A DNA stretch of 33,588 nt, from assembly GCA_021775575.1 (NCBI GenBank), contig JAJFHO010000019.1, positions 1 to 33,588 of the forward strand. Reading direction: 5' to 3'. The stretch's first letter is position 1, and each line of letters opens with the position of its first letter. This document shows, in pieces, positions 17,455 to 29,072 of this stretch. The stretch comes from Hyphomicrobiales bacterium. GTDB lineage: Bacteria > Pseudomonadota > Alphaproteobacteria > Rhizobiales > Methyloligellaceae. The translations under genes were made by a program, and so were the position numbers. A model generated the notes under the pieces. It did no database searches. It saw only the letters and a list, made by a program, of their open reading frames with translations, and was not told where the DNA came from.

Positions 17455-17745
17455 TTATTCGCCGCCGTCGGCAATGACGAAATCGCTCAGCGCATATTGT
17501 TGGCGCAGCGCGAGCGCGGGGGCATAGTCATCCGACTCATAGCATTCGATGGCGCGTTCGTAGCTTTCAAACTCAACGACGACATGGCGCTCGCGCGCCT
17601 CGCCCTCGCGCAGTTGCGCGGGGCCGCCGCGGATCAGAAAATTACCGCCATATTTCGCTATCGCCGGTGTTGCCACCGCCACATAGTCCGGATAGCTGTC
17701 CGGCTTCGTCACGGTGATATGAACCACCCAATATCCCTTGGCCAT
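17455..17745 (-). CDS. DUF1330 family protein (tandem paralog)
   Basis: KGYWVVHITVTKPDSYPDYVAVATPAIAKYGGNFLIRGG...HVVVEFES. Confidence 0.85.
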   Translation of the reverse strand: MAKGYWVVHITVTKPDSYPDYVAVATPAIAKYGGNFLIRGGPAQLREGEARERHVVVEFESYERAIECYESDDYAPALALRQQYALSDFVIADGGE

Positions 17746-17779
17746 CTTGCCACCTCCCTTCGGCTTGTCCACCGGCAGT

Positions 17780-18949
17780 CTATGACGGACGCGGCGAAAA
17801 GTGCAGTGTTGTTGCAAGCACTGCGAGCGCTATGCCAGCGGCGCCGACTGGCGCGAACGCCATGGCCGGTATGTGTATCGCGTCCCACAGCGCGCCGCTG
17901 ACGATTGGTGTGACGAAAGCAATGAAATAGCCGATGACAAATACGCCGGCGGAAAAATGATGAACATCGTCTTGCGCGGCGAGGAGCGGTGGAAGCGCAA
18001 GGGTGAGAATGAGGATAAAGGCGCCGACGAAGCCGACGACGCCCGACCAGAAGATGATACCGCCATCGCTTGCGGCGAGCGTCAGCCCGCCCGCGCCCGC
18101 CGCGCCCAGCAGGCCGACGCTGACCAGCGGCCAGGCTCTGCCGGCCAGCCGGTCGCCGAGACCCAGCAGCAGAAAGGAGGCCGGGAGCTGCCCGGTGTTA
18201 AGCGCGATCAGCGACGCATCGACAAGGTGCGGGCGTTTCGTTGCATACAGGAAATCGGGCAGGAAGGCGTTGGAGGTGAAATAGATCGAAGCCGCGCAGC
18301 CGAGGATCAGGCCGCAGCGGATCATCCCGCCGTCGCGCCAATTGGGCCACCAGCGCGCCGCCTCGTGCGCGCCCTTCAGTCCGGGCCCGGTCACCAAACC
18401 CAGCTTCAGCGCCCAGACCAGCAGGAGAATGTTGGCGAACAGCGGCAGCGACCAGATGGCGAGCGCGCCGCCCCAGCTGCCACCGGCGAGCGGCAACGCA
18501 AGCGGGGTCGTCAGCGCGGCGCCAATAATTTCGCCAACCAGGAGCCCGTTGACATAGGCCGCCGTGGCAAGGCCGACATGGTTGCGGAACCAGTGACCGG
18601 TGAATGTCGGCATGGCCGGCTGCATGATGGCAATGCCCAGCCCCATGATGCCGGTCATCGCGAACAGGACAAGGACGTCGGGTCCCAGGCCCCGCAACGC
18701 GCCGGCCACGCCCGTCAGCGCCAGTCCCGCGATGAGCGCGCGCACCGCCCCGGTCCGGGCCAGCAACAGCGACCCGAACAGCGCGCCTCCGGCGAACATC
18801 AGCACCGGCAGGCCGCCCAGCGCGCCGACCGCCTTCTCGCTCAAATCCAAATCCTGATGAATGAGCGGGATCAGCGGCGGGACCGCCAAAGTCGTGATCC
18901 GCAGATTTATCCCGGCAAGCCACAGCAGCCCCAGCGCCCACCAGTTCAT
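17780..18949 (-). CDS. MFS transporter (CynX/NimT-like)
   Basis: Multiple hydrophobic segments, NLRITTLAVPPLIPLIHQDLDLS and PAMPTFTGHWFRNHVGLATAAYVNGLLVGEIIGA. Confidence 0.8.
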   Translation of the reverse strand: MNWWALGLLWLAGINLRITTLAVPPLIPLIHQDLDLSEKAVGALGGLPVLMFAGGALFGSLLLARTGAVRALIAGLALTGVAGALRGLGPDVLVLFAMTGIMGLGIAIMQPAMPTFTGHWFRNHVGLATAAYVNGLLVGEIIGAALTTPLALPLAGGSWGGALAIWSLPLFANILLLVWALKLGLVTGPGLKGAHEAARWWPNWRDGGMIRCGLILGCAASIYFTSNAFLPDFLYATKRPHLVDASLIALNTGQLPASFLLLGLGDRLAGRAWPLVSVGLLGAAGAGGLTLAASDGGIIFWSGVVGFVGAFILILTLALPPLLAAQDDVHHFSAGVFVIGYFIAFVTPIVSGALWDAIHIPAMAFAPVGAAGIALAVLATTLHFSPRPS

Positions 18950-18958
18950 GGGGCGGGC

Positions 18959-19657
18959 TCAGCCAAGGGCATTCTCGATATCCCGAGTGATCGCCATGGC
19001 CGCGGCGCGAGGGTCGTCCGCCCTCGTGATCGGCCGGCCGACGACCAGATAGTCGGCGCCGGCTTGAATCGCTTTTGCCGGGGTCATGATCCGGGCCTGG
19101 TCGCCTGTGGCGGCCCCTTCGGGGCGTATTCCAGGGGTTACGATCAGGAAGTCAGTGCCGGTCGCCTTGCGGATGTCAGCCGCTTCGTGACCCGACGCGA
19201 TAACGCCATCGAAACCGGCTTCGCTCCGCAGTTTTGCCCGGTGCAGAACCAGATCGGCGGCATTCATGGCGCTGCCCTGCTGCTTGAGATCGTCGTCATC
19301 GAGGCTGGTCAGCACAGTGACGGCCAGCAATTTCAAATCGCTTTTGCCGCGTCCGCGCATGGCCGCGTCCATGGTCTTGATGTCATGGCCGTGAACGGTC
19401 AGAAATGCCGCGCCCAGGGCCGCTATATTGGCGGTAGAGCGCTCGACCGTATGGGGAATGTCGAGCAGTTTTGCATCGACGAAAACCTGCTGCCCCTGAT
19501 CGGCCAGTTCGCGCACCAGTTCGATGCCGCCGCCATAGAGCAGCTCCAGCCCGACTTTCCAGACGCCCGCGGCATCGCCGATTCTCGCGATAAGGTCGCG
19601 GGCCTCTTGCGGCCGGGCTACGTCGAGCGCGACGATCAGCCGGTCCGCTCCGTTCAC
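18959..19657 (-). CDS. pyrF: Orotidine 5'-phosphate decarboxylase
   Basis: [38 protein letters not shown] start overlaps dnaJ stop (GTGA). Confidence 0.93.
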   Translation of the reverse strand: MNGADRLIVALDVARPQEARDLIARIGDAAGVWKVGLELLYGGGIELVRELADQGQQVFVDAKLLDIPHTVERSTANIAALGAAFLTVHGHDIKTMDAAMRGRGKSDLKLLAVTVLTSLDDDDLKQQGSAMNAADLVLHRAKLRSEAGFDGVIASGHEAADIRKATGTDFLIVTPGIRPEGAATGDQARIMTPAKAIQAGADYLVVGRPITRADDPRAAAMAITRDIENALG

Positions 19658-20796
19658 TCGCCGATTCCGTCGAAGAATTCCTTCACCCGGGCAAAGAAGC
19701 CGGCTGAATTCGGATTGGTTTGGTCGCTGGAAGCCTCGTCGAATTCCCGCAAAATGTCTTTCTGCTTGCGGGTGAGGTTTTTCGGTGTCTCCACTTCGAC
19801 CTGGATATACATGTCGCCCATCACCTTGGAGCGCAGCACCGGCATGCCCTTGCCCTTGAGCCGAATCTGGCGGCCGGTCTGGGTGCCCTCGGGTATTTTC
19901 ACGCGGCCCCGCCCGCCCTCGACCGTCGGCACTTCGATCTGCCCGCTGAGCGCCGCGGTCGGCATCGATATCGGCACGCGGCAAAACAAATCGGCGCCGT
20001 CGCGCTGGAAGAATTCGTGCGGTTTGATGGCGAGGAAAATATAGAGATCGCCGGAGGGGCCGCCGCGCACGCCCGCCTCGCCCTCATTGGCAAGCCGGAT
20101 GCGGGTGCCGTCCTCGACGCCGGGGGGAATATTGACCGACAAAGTGCGATCCTTGGTGGTGCGTCCCGCACCGCGGCAGGACTCGCAAGGGTCCTCGATC
20201 ATCTCGCCACGGCCCTGACAGGCCGGGCATACGCGCTCAATGGTGAAGAAACCCTGGGAAGCGCGGACCTTGCCGGCGCCGCCACAAGTACGGCATTGCA
20301 CCGGGCTGGTGCCCGGTTTAGCGCCCGATCCCGAACAGGTTTCGCAGGTGATGGAAGTTGGCACGCTGATCTGCGCGGTCTTGCCGGAGAAGGCGTCGCC
20401 CAGCGAGATTTCCATATTGTAGCGCAAATCGGAGCCGCGCTCGCGCACCGTTCTCGGGCGCCCGCGCCGGCCACCCATGAACTCGCCGAACAGATCGTCG
20501 AATATTTCCGACATCGAGGCGGAGAAGTCGCCACCGAAGCCATGCGGTCCGCCGGGACCGCCCATACCACCTTCGAAAGCGGCATGGCCAAACTGATCAT
20601 AGGCCGCGCGCCGCTGCGGGTCCTTCAGCGCCTCGTAAGCCTCGTTGACTTCCTTGAAGCTCTGCTCGGCGCTGTCATCGCCGGGGTTGCGATCGGGATG
20701 CAGTTCCTTGGCGCGCTGGCGGAACGCGCTCTTGATCTGCGCATCGTCCGCATCGCGCTGTACGCCAAGCGTCTCGTAATAATCCCGTTTCGCCAT
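19654..20796 (-). CDS. dnaJ: Chaperone DnaJ
   Basis: J-domain [24 protein letters not shown], four CxxCxGxG-type zinc motifs. Confidence 0.97.
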   Translation of the reverse strand: MAKRDYYETLGVQRDADDAQIKSAFRQRAKELHPDRNPGDDSAEQSFKEVNEAYEALKDPQRRAAYDQFGHAAFEGGMGGPGGPHGFGGDFSASMSEIFDDLFGEFMGGRRGRPRTVRERGSDLRYNMEISLGDAFSGKTAQISVPTSITCETCSGSGAKPGTSPVQCRTCGGAGKVRASQGFFTIERVCPACQGRGEMIEDPCESCRGAGRTTKDRTLSVNIPPGVEDGTRIRLANEGEAGVRGGPSGDLYIFLAIKPHEFFQRDGADLFCRVPISMPTAALSGQIEVPTVEGGRGRVKIPEGTQTGRQIRLKGKGMPVLRSKVMGDMYIQVEVETPKNLTRKQKDILREFDEASSDQTNPNSAGFFARVKEFFDGIGE

Positions 20797-20896
20797 GAGG
20801 TCGCCTCAACCGGACCGGTGAGCCTGATAAGCCCCGTCCCGCGTGCAGGCTACAATCCTGCGGGAGACGGGGGCATTTCTGTTTACCTGCTGCCGG

Positions 20897-22834
20897 TCAG
20901 GCCGACTTGGATTTATCGTCGTCTTCCTCGTCCTTGACTTCCTCGAAGTCGGCGTCGACGACATCGTCTCCAGCGTCCTGGCCGCCCTCGCCGGCATCTC
21001 CCGGTGCGTCTTCGCCACCGGCCTCCTCGGCCTGGGCCGCCTGATACATCGCCTCGCCGAGCTTCATCGAAGCCTGGGCCAGCGCATCCATCTTGGCTTT
21101 GACGGCGTCATTGTCGTCGCCCTCGAGCGCCGTCTTCAACTCCGCCGCCGCTTCCTCGATGGTGCTCTTGTCGGCATCGGAGATCTTGTCGCCGAGATCG
21201 GCAAGCGTTTTCTCCGTCGAGTGCATGAGGGACTCGGCCTGGTTGCGCACCTCAACGTCGTCGCGGCGCTTCTTGTCTTCCTCCGCATGCGCCTCGGCGT
21301 CCTTGACCATCTTTTCGATGTCATCGTCGCTGAGGCCGCCCGAGGCCTGGATACGGATCGACTGCTCCTTGCCGGTGGCCTTGTCGGTCGCCGCCACGTT
21401 GACGATGCCGTTGGCGTCGATATCGAAGGTCACCTCAATCTGCGGAACGCCGCGCGGTGCGGGCGGAACGCCGACGAGATCGAACTGGCCAAGCATTTTG
21501 TTGTCGGCCGCCATCTCGCGCTCACCCTGGAAGACCCGGATCGTTACCGCGTTCTGGTTGTCCTCCGCAGTCGAGAAGGTCTGGCCCTTCGTGGTCGGAA
21601 TTGTCGTGTTGCGGTCGATCAGGCGGGTGAACACGCCGCCCAGCGTTTCGATGCCCAGCGACAAGGGCGTGACATCCAGCAACAGCACATCTTTCACATC
21701 GCCCTGCAGAACGCCGGCCTGGATTGCCGCGCCGATAGCAACGACTTCATCCGCGTTGACGCCCTTGTGCGGCTCGCGTCCAAAGATAGTCTGCACGGTC
21801 TCGACGACCTTGGGCATACGGGTCATGCCGCCGACGAGAACAACTTCCTGGATTTCCGCGGCCTTGAGGCCAGCATCCTTCAGCGCCTCCTGGCATGGAC
21901 CAACGGTCTTCTGAATCAGGTCGTCGACCAGGCTTTCCAGCTTCGCCCGGGTCAGCTTCATCGTCAGATGCTTCGGACCGGACTGGTCGGCGGTGATAAA
22001 GGGCAGGTTGATCTCGGTCTGGGCAGCGGAAGAAAGCTCGATCTTGGCCTTCTCCGCGCCTTCCTTGAGGCGCTGCAGCGCCAGTTTGTCGCCGCGCAGG
22101 TCGATGCCTTGCTCTTTCTTGAACTCATCGGCCAGATAGTCGACGAGGCGCATATCGAAATCCTCGCCGCCGAGGAAGGTGTCGCCATTGGTCGACTTCA
22201 CCTCGAAGACGCCGTCGCCGATCTCGAGAATGGAAATATCGAAGGTGCCGCCGCCAAGGTCGTAGACCGCGATGGTCTTGCCGTCCTTCTTGTCGAGGCC
22301 GTAGGCGAGCGCGGCCGCGGTCGGTTCGTTGATGATGCGCAGCACTTCAAGCCCGGCAACCTTGCCGGCGTCCTTGGTCGCCTGGCGCTGGGCGTCGTTG
22401 AAATAGGCGGGGACGGTAATGACCGCCTGCTCGACCTTCTCGCCGAGATAGCTCTCGGCCGTTTCCTTCATTTTCTGCAGAATGAAGGCTGAGATTTGCG
22501 AAGGCGAATATTTCTCGCCATGGGCCTCGACCCAGGCATCGCCATTGTCCGCCTTGACGATCTTGTAGGGAACGAGCTTCTGGTCCTTCGCGACCGTTTT
22601 GTCGCTGTAACGCCGCCCGATCAGCCGTTTGATCGCGAACAGCGTATTTTCCGGGTTGGTGACCGCCTGGCGCTTGGCCGGCAGGCCGACAAGGCGCTCA
22701 TCCTCGGAGAATGCGACGATCGACGGCGTCGTGCGCGCGCCTTCCGCATTCTCGATGACTTTCGGACTGGATCCCTCCATGACCGCGACACAGCTATTGG
22801 TTGTGCCGAGATCGATTCCGATGACTTTCGACAT
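20897..22834 (-). CDS. dnaK: Chaperone DnaK (Hsp70)
   Basis: [56 protein letters not shown]. Confidence 0.98.
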   Translation of the reverse strand: MSKVIGIDLGTTNSCVAVMEGSSPKVIENAEGARTTPSIVAFSEDERLVGLPAKRQAVTNPENTLFAIKRLIGRRYSDKTVAKDQKLVPYKIVKADNGDAWVEAHGEKYSPSQISAFILQKMKETAESYLGEKVEQAVITVPAYFNDAQRQATKDAGKVAGLEVLRIINEPTAAALAYGLDKKDGKTIAVYDLGGGTFDISILEIGDGVFEVKSTNGDTFLGGEDFDMRLVDYLADEFKKEQGIDLRGDKLALQRLKEGAEKAKIELSSAAQTEINLPFITADQSGPKHLTMKLTRAKLESLVDDLIQKTVGPCQEALKDAGLKAAEIQEVVLVGGMTRMPKVVETVQTIFGREPHKGVNADEVVAIGAAIQAGVLQGDVKDVLLLDVTPLSLGIETLGGVFTRLIDRNTTIPTTKGQTFSTAEDNQNAVTIRVFQGEREMAADNKMLGQFDLVGVPPAPRGVPQIEVTFDIDANGIVNVAATDKATGKEQSIRIQASGGLSDDDIEKMVKDAEAHAEEDKKRRDDVEVRNQAESLMHSTEKTLADLGDKISDADKSTIEEAAAELKTALEGDDNDAVKAKMDALAQASMKLGEAMYQAAQAEEAGGEDAPGDAGEGGQDAGDDVVDADFEEVKDEEDDDKSKSA

Positions 22835-22962
22835 GTCTTTCTAATCTCCGTTCTGCGGCAGACCGGCCGGGCCTCCAATGGCACCCGGAATACCCTGCGC
22901 GGTTGTCACACCGTACAGGGCCGGCCCCCTAACGATTCTAATGAACATCGGCTCCTGCGGTT

Positions 22963-22991
22963 ATATAAGCGGCGCGTCGGCGCGCTGCAAG
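22963..22991 (-). promoter_or_regulatory. Candidate RpoH (sigma-32) promoter upstream of dnaK
   Basis: Minus strand CTTG-N18-CTTATAT; fits alphaproteobacterial heat-shock consensus CTTG-N17/18-CYTATNT. Confidence 0.55.
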
Positions 22992-23024
22992 CCGCCGTGA
23001 CGATGTAGATTAAGGGTAAACAGC

Positions 23025-23687
23025 ATGAAAATGGCGAAGGTTGGGAGAGTGAAAGGCGTCCGCGCGCCCTTGCTGGCGGGATTCCGCCATTTCCCGCATG
23101 TTTTGCCGCCTGCCGCGCAGCGCGTTCTGCTTGAGCATTTGCGCCGGGTCGTCGCGGCCGCGCCGCTGTTCACGCCCACCATGCCGCGCTCGGGCAAACC
23201 CTTTTCGGTGCGAATGACCAATTGTGGCCCTCTGGGATGGGTTTCCGACAAGGACCGCGGCTACCGTTATCAGGCCGAACATCCCGTAACCGGGGAGGCG
23301 TGGCCGGCGATCCCGCAAATGCTGCTCGATCTTTGGGCCGAGCTGGCCGGCTATCGCGCGCCGCCGCAAGCCTGCCTCGTCAATTATTACGATCCGCGCG
23401 CCAAAATGGGCCTGCACCGCGACGAGGATGAGGAGGATTTTTCAGCCCCCGTTCTCTCGGTATCGCTCGGCGACACGGCCCGCTTTCGCATTGGCGGCAC
23501 CAAACGCAAGGACCCGACGCGGTCCTTCGATCTTGCCTCCGGCGACGTCGTGGTGCTCGGCGGAAAGGCCCGCCTCGCCTATCACGGCGTCGACCGCATC
23601 AAGGCGGGAACGTCGGGCGTGCTGCTGGATGATTTCGCGCAAGGCGGGCGGCTCAATCTGACGCTGCGGCGGGTGACAACACCCTAA
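23025..23687 (+). CDS. AlkB-like alpha-ketoglutarate-dependent dioxygenase
   Basis: CLVNYYDPRAKMGLHRDEDE (HxD), SVSLGDTARFRIGG, AYHGVDRI, LNLTLRRV. Confidence 0.9.
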   Translation: MKMAKVGRVKGVRAPLLAGFRHFPHVLPPAAQRVLLEHLRRVVAAAPLFTPTMPRSGKPFSVRMTNCGPLGWVSDKDRGYRYQAEHPVTGEAWPAIPQMLLDLWAELAGYRAPPQACLVNYYDPRAKMGLHRDEDEEDFSAPVLSVSLGDTARFRIGGTKRKDPTRSFDLASGDVVVLGGKARLAYHGVDRIKAGTSGVLLDDFAQGGRLNLTLRRVTTP

Positions 23688-24067
23688 ATCTGTGCCTCCA
23701 CAAATGTCACCGCTTCGATACGGTTGCCGTCCGGGTCGCGGACAAAAGCCGCAAAGTAGCTCGGATTGTACTGTTCACGGAAACCCGGCGGGCCATCGCA
23801 GATCCCGCCCCGGGACAGCGCCGCGGCATGAAACGCCTCGACCGCGGATTTGTCCCGGGCACGAAGCGCCACATGAGCACCGCCTGTCTCCGGCGCCGGG
23901 CCGGCACCGGCGCGCGCATTCAGCCAGAATTCCGGATATTTCTTGCCAAAGCCGATCGTCGTCTTGCGGGTCACGAGTTTTTTGTGCCCCAGGGCCGCCA
24001 GAACCGGCTCATAAAATTGCGCCGCGCGAGCGAGGTCGGACACGCTGAGTGAGATGTGGTCGATCAT
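23684..24067 (-). CDS. VOC (glyoxalase/bleomycin resistance) family protein
   Basis: MIDHISLSVSDLARAAQFYEPVLAALG...FVRDPDGNRIEAV. Confidence 0.88.
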   Translation of the reverse strand: MIDHISLSVSDLARAAQFYEPVLAALGHKKLVTRKTTIGFGKKYPEFWLNARAGAGPAPETGGAHVALRARDKSAVEAFHAAALSRGGICDGPPGFREQYNPSYFAAFVRDPDGNRIEAVTFVEAQI

Positions 24068-24097
24068 GGCGCCGGCGCTCGAAGGCAATGCAAGCCG

Positions 24098-24481
24098 TCA
24101 GTTCTTCGGCTCCGGCGTTATCAGGCCGATTGCCGCGCCGGTCGGGTCGCTCAGAATGGCGATACGGCCAACGCCTGGAATGTCGAACAGATCGCGCATC
24201 AGTTCGCCGCCATTTTGCTTTGCGGCCTCGGCCCGCGCATCAACGTCGTCGACAGCGATATAGCTGAACCAATTGGGTGGAATGCCTTCGAATTCCGGTC
24301 CCGACATATCGAAGATCCCGCCCGCCGGCTGGCCGTCCGACATGCAGACCCAATAGATGCCGCCTTCGGCCATCGGGAACTGTTCATACGTCCAGCCGAG
24401 AGACTTGCCGTAAAAGGTTTTCGCACCCTCCGCGTCGCGCGTCATCAGCTCGTTCCAGTGAAAGATACCATGCTGTGTCAT
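24098..24481 (-). CDS. VOC family protein
   Basis: GIFHWNELMTRDAEGAKTFYGKSLGW...GRIAILSDPTGAAIGLI. Confidence 0.87.
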   Translation of the reverse strand: MTQHGIFHWNELMTRDAEGAKTFYGKSLGWTYEQFPMAEGGIYWVCMSDGQPAGGIFDMSGPEFEGIPPNWFSYIAVDDVDARAEAAKQNGGELMRDLFDIPGVGRIAILSDPTGAAIGLITPEPKN

Positions 24482-24520
24482 GATCCCTGCTCCTTGCATG
24501 CTCCAACCAGGGTCGCGAGC

Positions 24521-25291
24521 CTAAGCGGAGGTGTCGAATTTCCCGCCGACGTCTTTTTCGTCCAGCTTGCCACCCGCCGCCGCACCCGCTTTGGGAGTAT
24601 CGTCATTGGCGGCTTTCGGCGCTGCGTCGGACGCGGGCTGCGCCTTTACCGGCTTTTCGCCGCCTTTGGAGACGCCGACCATGGCCGGGCGCAACACCCG
24701 CTCGGCGATCACATAGCCGGCCTGGACGACCTCCATGATGGTGCCCTCCGGCACGTCCGGATTGGGCACCTCGAACATTGCCTGATGCGAGTTGGGATCA
24801 AAACGCTCGCCTTTCGGATCGATCCTTTTGATGCCGTGGCGCTCCATTACATTCAGCAATTCGCGCTCGGTGACCAGAATGCCGTCGCGAAAATTCTTCA
24901 GCGCATCGTCTTTTTCCAGCGCATCGCCGGGCACATGACCGATGGCGAGCGCGATATGGTCGGCAATCGTGAGCACGTCGCGGGCGAAATTGGAAATCGC
25001 ATATTTCGCCGTGTCGGCTTTGTCGCGCTCGGTGCGGCGGCGGAGATTCTCCATCTCCGCGACCGCGCGCAGAAGCCTGTCCTTCATCTCGACGTTGTCC
25101 GCGCGCAGCGCTTCCAGCTCGCCGGCTGACCAGCCGCTCTTCTGGTCCAGATCGCCAACGTCTTCGCTGGCGTCCTTCGTGGCCGGCGGCTCCGCCTTGG
25201 CAGCGGGTTCCGGTTTTTGCGCCTCGGGTTTCGGGGTCTCGGCCCGGCCTTTGGCGCGCGATGGCTTTGATTTGGATTTCTTGTCGCTCAT
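24521..25291 (-). CDS. grpE: Nucleotide exchange factor GrpE
   Basis: MKDRLLRAVAEMENLRRRTERD; GERFDPNSHQAMFEV; VLRPAMVGVSKGG. Confidence 0.95.
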   Translation of the reverse strand: MSDKKSKSKPSRAKGRAETPKPEAQKPEPAAKAEPPATKDASEDVGDLDQKSGWSAGELEALRADNVEMKDRLLRAVAEMENLRRRTERDKADTAKYAISNFARDVLTIADHIALAIGHVPGDALEKDDALKNFRDGILVTERELLNVMERHGIKRIDPKGERFDPNSHQAMFEVPNPDVPEGTIMEVVQAGYVIAERVLRPAMVGVSKGGEKPVKAQPASDAAPKAANDDTPKAGAAAGGKLDEKDVGGKFDTSA

Positions 25292-25339
25292 GGGTCCGCT
25301 CGAATTCGCGCTCGAATCGTCAATCGCAAGTCAGCCCCG

Positions 25340-25368
25340 ATATCAGGGCCCGGAAGAAAAAAATCAAG
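25340..25368 (-). promoter_or_regulatory. Candidate RpoH promoter upstream of grpE
   Basis: Minus strand CTTG-N18-CTGATAT (one mismatch to CYTATNT); -35 overlaps the hrcA stop codon. Confidence 0.35.
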
Positions 25369-26464
25369 GGAGCAGGCGTCCAACCAGCGTCGCGGTATAG
25401 TCGACCATCGGGATGATCCGCGCATAATTGAGCCGCGTCGGGCCGATAATTCCGAGCACGCCGACAATCTGCCGGTCGGAATCCTTGAACGGCGCCACAA
25501 TCAGCGAGGAACCCGACAGCGAGAAAAGCTTGCTCTCCGAGCCAATGAAAATGCGCACGCCGTCGGCGCGCTCCGCATGTCCAAGCAGGTCGATCAGCTC
25601 CTCCTTGGTCTCCAGATCGTCGAACAGCAGCCGGATCCGCTCCAGATCCTCGATCGCGGTAAGATCTTCAAGCAAATGCGAGCGCCCGCGCACAATCAGA
25701 TTCTTGCGCCCGTCCGTTTCGCCCGACCAGGTGGCAAGCCCCTGGCGAACGACGCGTTCGGTCAGCTCGTCGAGTTCGGCGCGCTTTGCCTTCAACTCGC
25801 TCTGGATGCGGCCCTTCGCGTCGTCGAGCGTCAGCCCGGCGATGCGGGCATTCAGATAGTTGGCCGCCTGCGCCAGAGCGGACGCCGGCAGAGCCTCGGG
25901 CAGGGTAATGATACGATTCTCCACTGAACCGTCCTCGCCGACCAGGACGACCAGCGCCCGGACCTTGTCGAGGCTGACAAATTCGATCTGTTTCAGCCGC
26001 CGGCTCTGCTTGTCGGCCAGCACCACTCCTGCGCAGCGCGCGAGGCCAGAAAGCATTTCGCCGGCGTCGGCAAGAACGTCCTCGATACCCATATCCTGCG
26101 GCTGGCCGGTCATCCTCGCCTTGATCTGTCCCCGCTCGTTCTCGCTCAATTCGCCAACCTGAAGAAGACCGTCAACGAACAGGCGCAAGCCGGTCTGTGT
26201 CGGCATCCGTCCCGCACTTGTGTGCGGGGCGTAGATAAGACCGAGCGCATCCAGATCGGACATTACATTGCGCACCGACGCCGGCGACAGGGTGATCGGC
26301 AGCTGGCGCGCTATGTTGCGCGAACCCACCGGCTCTCCGGTCGCCAGATAGGTCTCGACGATGTCGCGGAAAATCGTCCGCGAGCGCTCGTCCATATCCA
26401 TCAGCATCGACCGTCCTGCCTGCCGCGCGCGCTGTGCCGCTTCATGGAGTTCCTTCTCTCTCAT
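25364..26464 (-). CDS. hrcA: Heat-inducible transcription repressor HrcA
   Basis: [68 protein letters not shown]. Confidence 0.96.
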   Translation of the reverse strand: MREKELHEAAQRARQAGRSMLMDMDERSRTIFRDIVETYLATGEPVGSRNIARQLPITLSPASVRNVMSDLDALGLIYAPHTSAGRMPTQTGLRLFVDGLLQVGELSENERGQIKARMTGQPQDMGIEDVLADAGEMLSGLARCAGVVLADKQSRRLKQIEFVSLDKVRALVVLVGEDGSVENRIITLPEALPASALAQAANYLNARIAGLTLDDAKGRIQSELKAKRAELDELTERVVRQGLATWSGETDGRKNLIVRGRSHLLEDLTAIEDLERIRLLFDDLETKEELIDLLGHAERADGVRIFIGSESKLFSLSGSSLIVAPFKDSDRQIVGVLGIIGPTRLNYARIIPMVDYTATLVGRLLP

Positions 26465-26595
26465 GGATCGGACTGTAGGTTTGCATGAACCTCCCGTCAA
26501 ACCGATTGCTTAATGCCGCGACCATTATGTTGATCCCTCACGCCGCCTCCCTTAGGCTGCCCGTCCCAATCACACGGCCTGGAGATATTCCCGAC

Positions 26596-27309
26596 ATGCG
26601 ACCTTCAAACCGTCAGCCGGACGAGTTGCGCCCGGTCACCATTGAGCGCGCGGTGTCGCTGCACGCGGAGGGCTCCTGCCTGGTCAAGTTCGGCAACACC
26701 CATGTGTTGTGTATCGCAAGCCTGGAGGAACGCGTGCCGCCCTGGCTGAAGGGCCGAGGCCGCGGCTGGGTAACGGCGGAATATGGCATGCTGCCGCGCT
26801 CCACCGGCGAGCGCATGCGCCGGGAGGCGACGGCGGGCCGCCAGGGCGGACGGACGCTGGAAATCCAGCGCCTGATCGGGCGCTCTCTGCGCGCGGTTGT
26901 CGATCTGGTGGCGCTGGGCGAACGGCAGATAACGGTCGACTGCGACGTGATCCAGGCCGATGGCGGCACACGCACCGCGGCGATTACCGGCGGCTGGGTG
27001 GCGCTGCATGACTGCATTCACTGGATGCAGGCGCGGGACATGGTGAAGGATGGCATCATCCGCGACCATGTGGCCGCGGTATCGTGCGGGCTCTATGGCG
27101 GCAAGGCGGTGCTTGATCTGGACTATGCGGAAGATTCAGAAGCCGACGCCGACGCCAATTTCGTGATGACCGGGTCCGGCGGCATTTGCGAAGTGCAGGG
27201 CACGGCCGAAACCGACCCCTTTAGCCAGGAACAGTTCGACGAGCTTATGTTGCTGGCGAGAAAGGGCATTGCTGAACTGGCCGACCTGCAGAAGCTGGCC
27301 GTCGGCTGA
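26596..27309 (+). CDS. rph: Ribonuclease PH
   Basis: [55 protein letters not shown]. Confidence 0.96.
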   Translation: MRPSNRQPDELRPVTIERAVSLHAEGSCLVKFGNTHVLCIASLEERVPPWLKGRGRGWVTAEYGMLPRSTGERMRREATAGRQGGRTLEIQRLIGRSLRAVVDLVALGERQITVDCDVIQADGGTRTAAITGGWVALHDCIHWMQARDMVKDGIIRDHVAAVSCGLYGGKAVLDLDYAEDSEADADANFVMTGSGGICEVQGTAETDPFSQEQFDELMLLARKGIAELADLQKLAVG

Positions 27310-27926
27310 TGGACCGCAAGCTCAAACGGGGCGACAGGCTGGTCGTCGCCAGCCATAATCCCGGCAAAGTGCAGGAGATCCAGGAACTGCTTGCGCCGTG
27401 CGGCGTCGACGCGGTGAGCGCCGGCGAGCTTGGTTTGCCCGAGCCCGAGGAAACCGGAACCACCTTCGCCGCCAATTCCCAGCTCAAGGCATTGGCGGCG
27501 GCCGAAGCGAGCGGGCTGCCCGCGATCGCCGACGATTCGGGCCTCGAAGTCGACGCGCTTGGCGGCGCGCCGGGCATCTATTCGGCGCGGTGGGCGGGAA
27601 AGAGCAAGGACTTCTGCTTCGCCATGATGCGCGTTCACAACGCCCTGGAGCAGGAGGGCGCCCTGACGCCGGGAGCGCGGCGCGCCAACTTCACCTGCGC
27701 CCTTACTCTCGCCTGGCCGGATGGCGCCGGCGATACATTTGAGGGTAAGGTGTTTGGAACACTGGTCTGGCCGCTGAAGGGCACAAGAGGTTTCGGGTAT
27801 GATCCGATGTTTCTTCCCGACGGCGCGATCGAGACCTTCGGTCAAATGGACCCCGACACGAAACATGCCATCTCTCACCGCGCTAAAGCCTTCGAGCAAT
27901 TTGTCGCCGCCTGCCTCGAAAAATAG
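27309..27926 (+). CDS. rdgB: XTP/dITP diphosphatase (RdgB/HAM1)
   Basis: [42 protein letters not shown]; 1-nt overlap with rph stop. Confidence 0.94.
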   Translation: MDRKLKRGDRLVVASHNPGKVQEIQELLAPCGVDAVSAGELGLPEPEETGTTFAANSQLKALAAAEASGLPAIADDSGLEVDALGGAPGIYSARWAGKSKDFCFAMMRVHNALEQEGALTPGARRANFTCALTLAWPDGAGDTFEGKVFGTLVWPLKGTRGFGYDPMFLPDGAIETFGQMDPDTKHAISHRAKAFEQFVAACLEK

Positions 27927-29070
27927 CGAAACCGGCCCCGGCTTCGCAGTCTATGTGCACTGGCCTTTCTGCCAGTCGAAATGCCCCTATTGCGATTTCA
28001 ACAGCCATGTCCGCAAACAGGGCATCGACGAGGAGCGGTTTCTCAAGGCCTATCTGACCGAGCTCGATCATATGGCCGGGCTTACCGGTCCACGTGACGT
28101 GCGCAGCGTTTTCCTTGGCGGCGGCACGCCATCGTTGATGCAGCCCGCAACCGTCGCCGCTATCCTCAATCGGATTGCCCTCAACTGGCGCCTTGGCGAT
28201 GACGCGGAGATTACACTCGAAGCCAATCCGACCAGCGTCGAGGCGGATCGGTTCGCCGGGTTCCGCGCCGCCGGCGTCAACCGCGCCTCGCTCGGTATCC
28301 AGTCGCTCGACGACGCGGAACTGAAGGCGCTCGGGCGGCTTCACACCGGCCAAGAAGCACTCGCCGCGCTCGGCATTGCGCGAAAGACCTTCGACCGGGT
28401 GTCCTTCGATCTGATCTATGCCCGGCCCGGCCAGACGGTCTCCGCCTGGCAGAAGGAACTGCGCGCGGCTCTGGCCCGCGAGACCGGCCACCTGTCGCTT
28501 TATCAACTGACAATCGAACCGGACACGATGTTCGCGGCGCTTTCCATGGCCGGCAAGCTGCAAACGCCGGGCGAAGAACAAGCGTGCGCGCTCTACAGCG
28601 CTACCCAGGAGGAGTGCGAGGCGGCGGGTCTCCCGGCCTATGAGGTCTCCAACCATGCGCGCGCCGGCGAGGAATGCCGCCACAATCTGGTCTATTGGCG
28701 TATGGGCGACTATGCGGGCGTGGGACCGGGCGCACACGGACGGCTCGCCGTCGATGGCCGACGTCATGCGCTTGCAACGGTCCGCTCGCCCGAAAGCTGG
28801 CGCGAACAGGTCGAAGAGCAGGGCCATGGACTTGCCGAAAGCAGTCCGCTCGATGCCACCGATACGGCGCGCGAAATGCTGCTGATGGGCCTGCGGCTCA
28901 ACGAAGGCATCGAAACGGCCCGCTATGAACAGGCCGGCGGGACATTGCCGGAAGAAAAGCTCGGCTGGCTCGCCGAAGACGGATTGATCGAGCGGCGGGA
29001 GGGGCGGTTGCGCGCGACACCGGCGGGGCGGCTGTTGCTGAATACCCTGATCGCGGAGCTTGTGGCCTGA
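27865..29070 (+). CDS. hemW: HemW-like radical SAM protein; start uncertain (62-nt overlap with rdgB)
   Basis: [41 protein letters not shown]. Confidence 0.92.
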   Translation: MPSLTALKPSSNLSPPASKNSETGPGFAVYVHWPFCQSKCPYCDFNSHVRKQGIDEERFLKAYLTELDHMAGLTGPRDVRSVFLGGGTPSLMQPATVAAILNRIALNWRLGDDAEITLEANPTSVEADRFAGFRAAGVNRASLGIQSLDDAELKALGRLHTGQEALAALGIARKTFDRVSFDLIYARPGQTVSAWQKELRAALARETGHLSLYQLTIEPDTMFAALSMAGKLQTPGEEQACALYSATQEECEAAGLPAYEVSNHARAGEECRHNLVYWRMGDYAGVGPGAHGRLAVDGRRHALATVRSPESWREQVEEQGHGLAESSPLDATDTAREMLLMGLRLNEGIETARYEQAGGTLPEEKLGWLAEDGLIERREGRLRATPAGRLLLNTLIAELVA

Positions 29071-29072
29071 AA

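Noticed and set aside
17801-20044. 747-aa plus-strand ORF
   Set aside because: Antisense shadow of MFS, pyrF and dnaJ; low-complexity Arg/Gln/Gly composition.
20843-22492. 549-aa plus-strand ORF
   Set aside because: Antisense to dnaK; such long antisense ORFs are a known artefact in GC-rich hsp70 genes.
26465-26595. CIRCE operator upstream of hrcA
   Set aside because: No TTAGCACTC-N9-GAGTGCTAA-like sequence seen in the hrcA-rph intergenic region.
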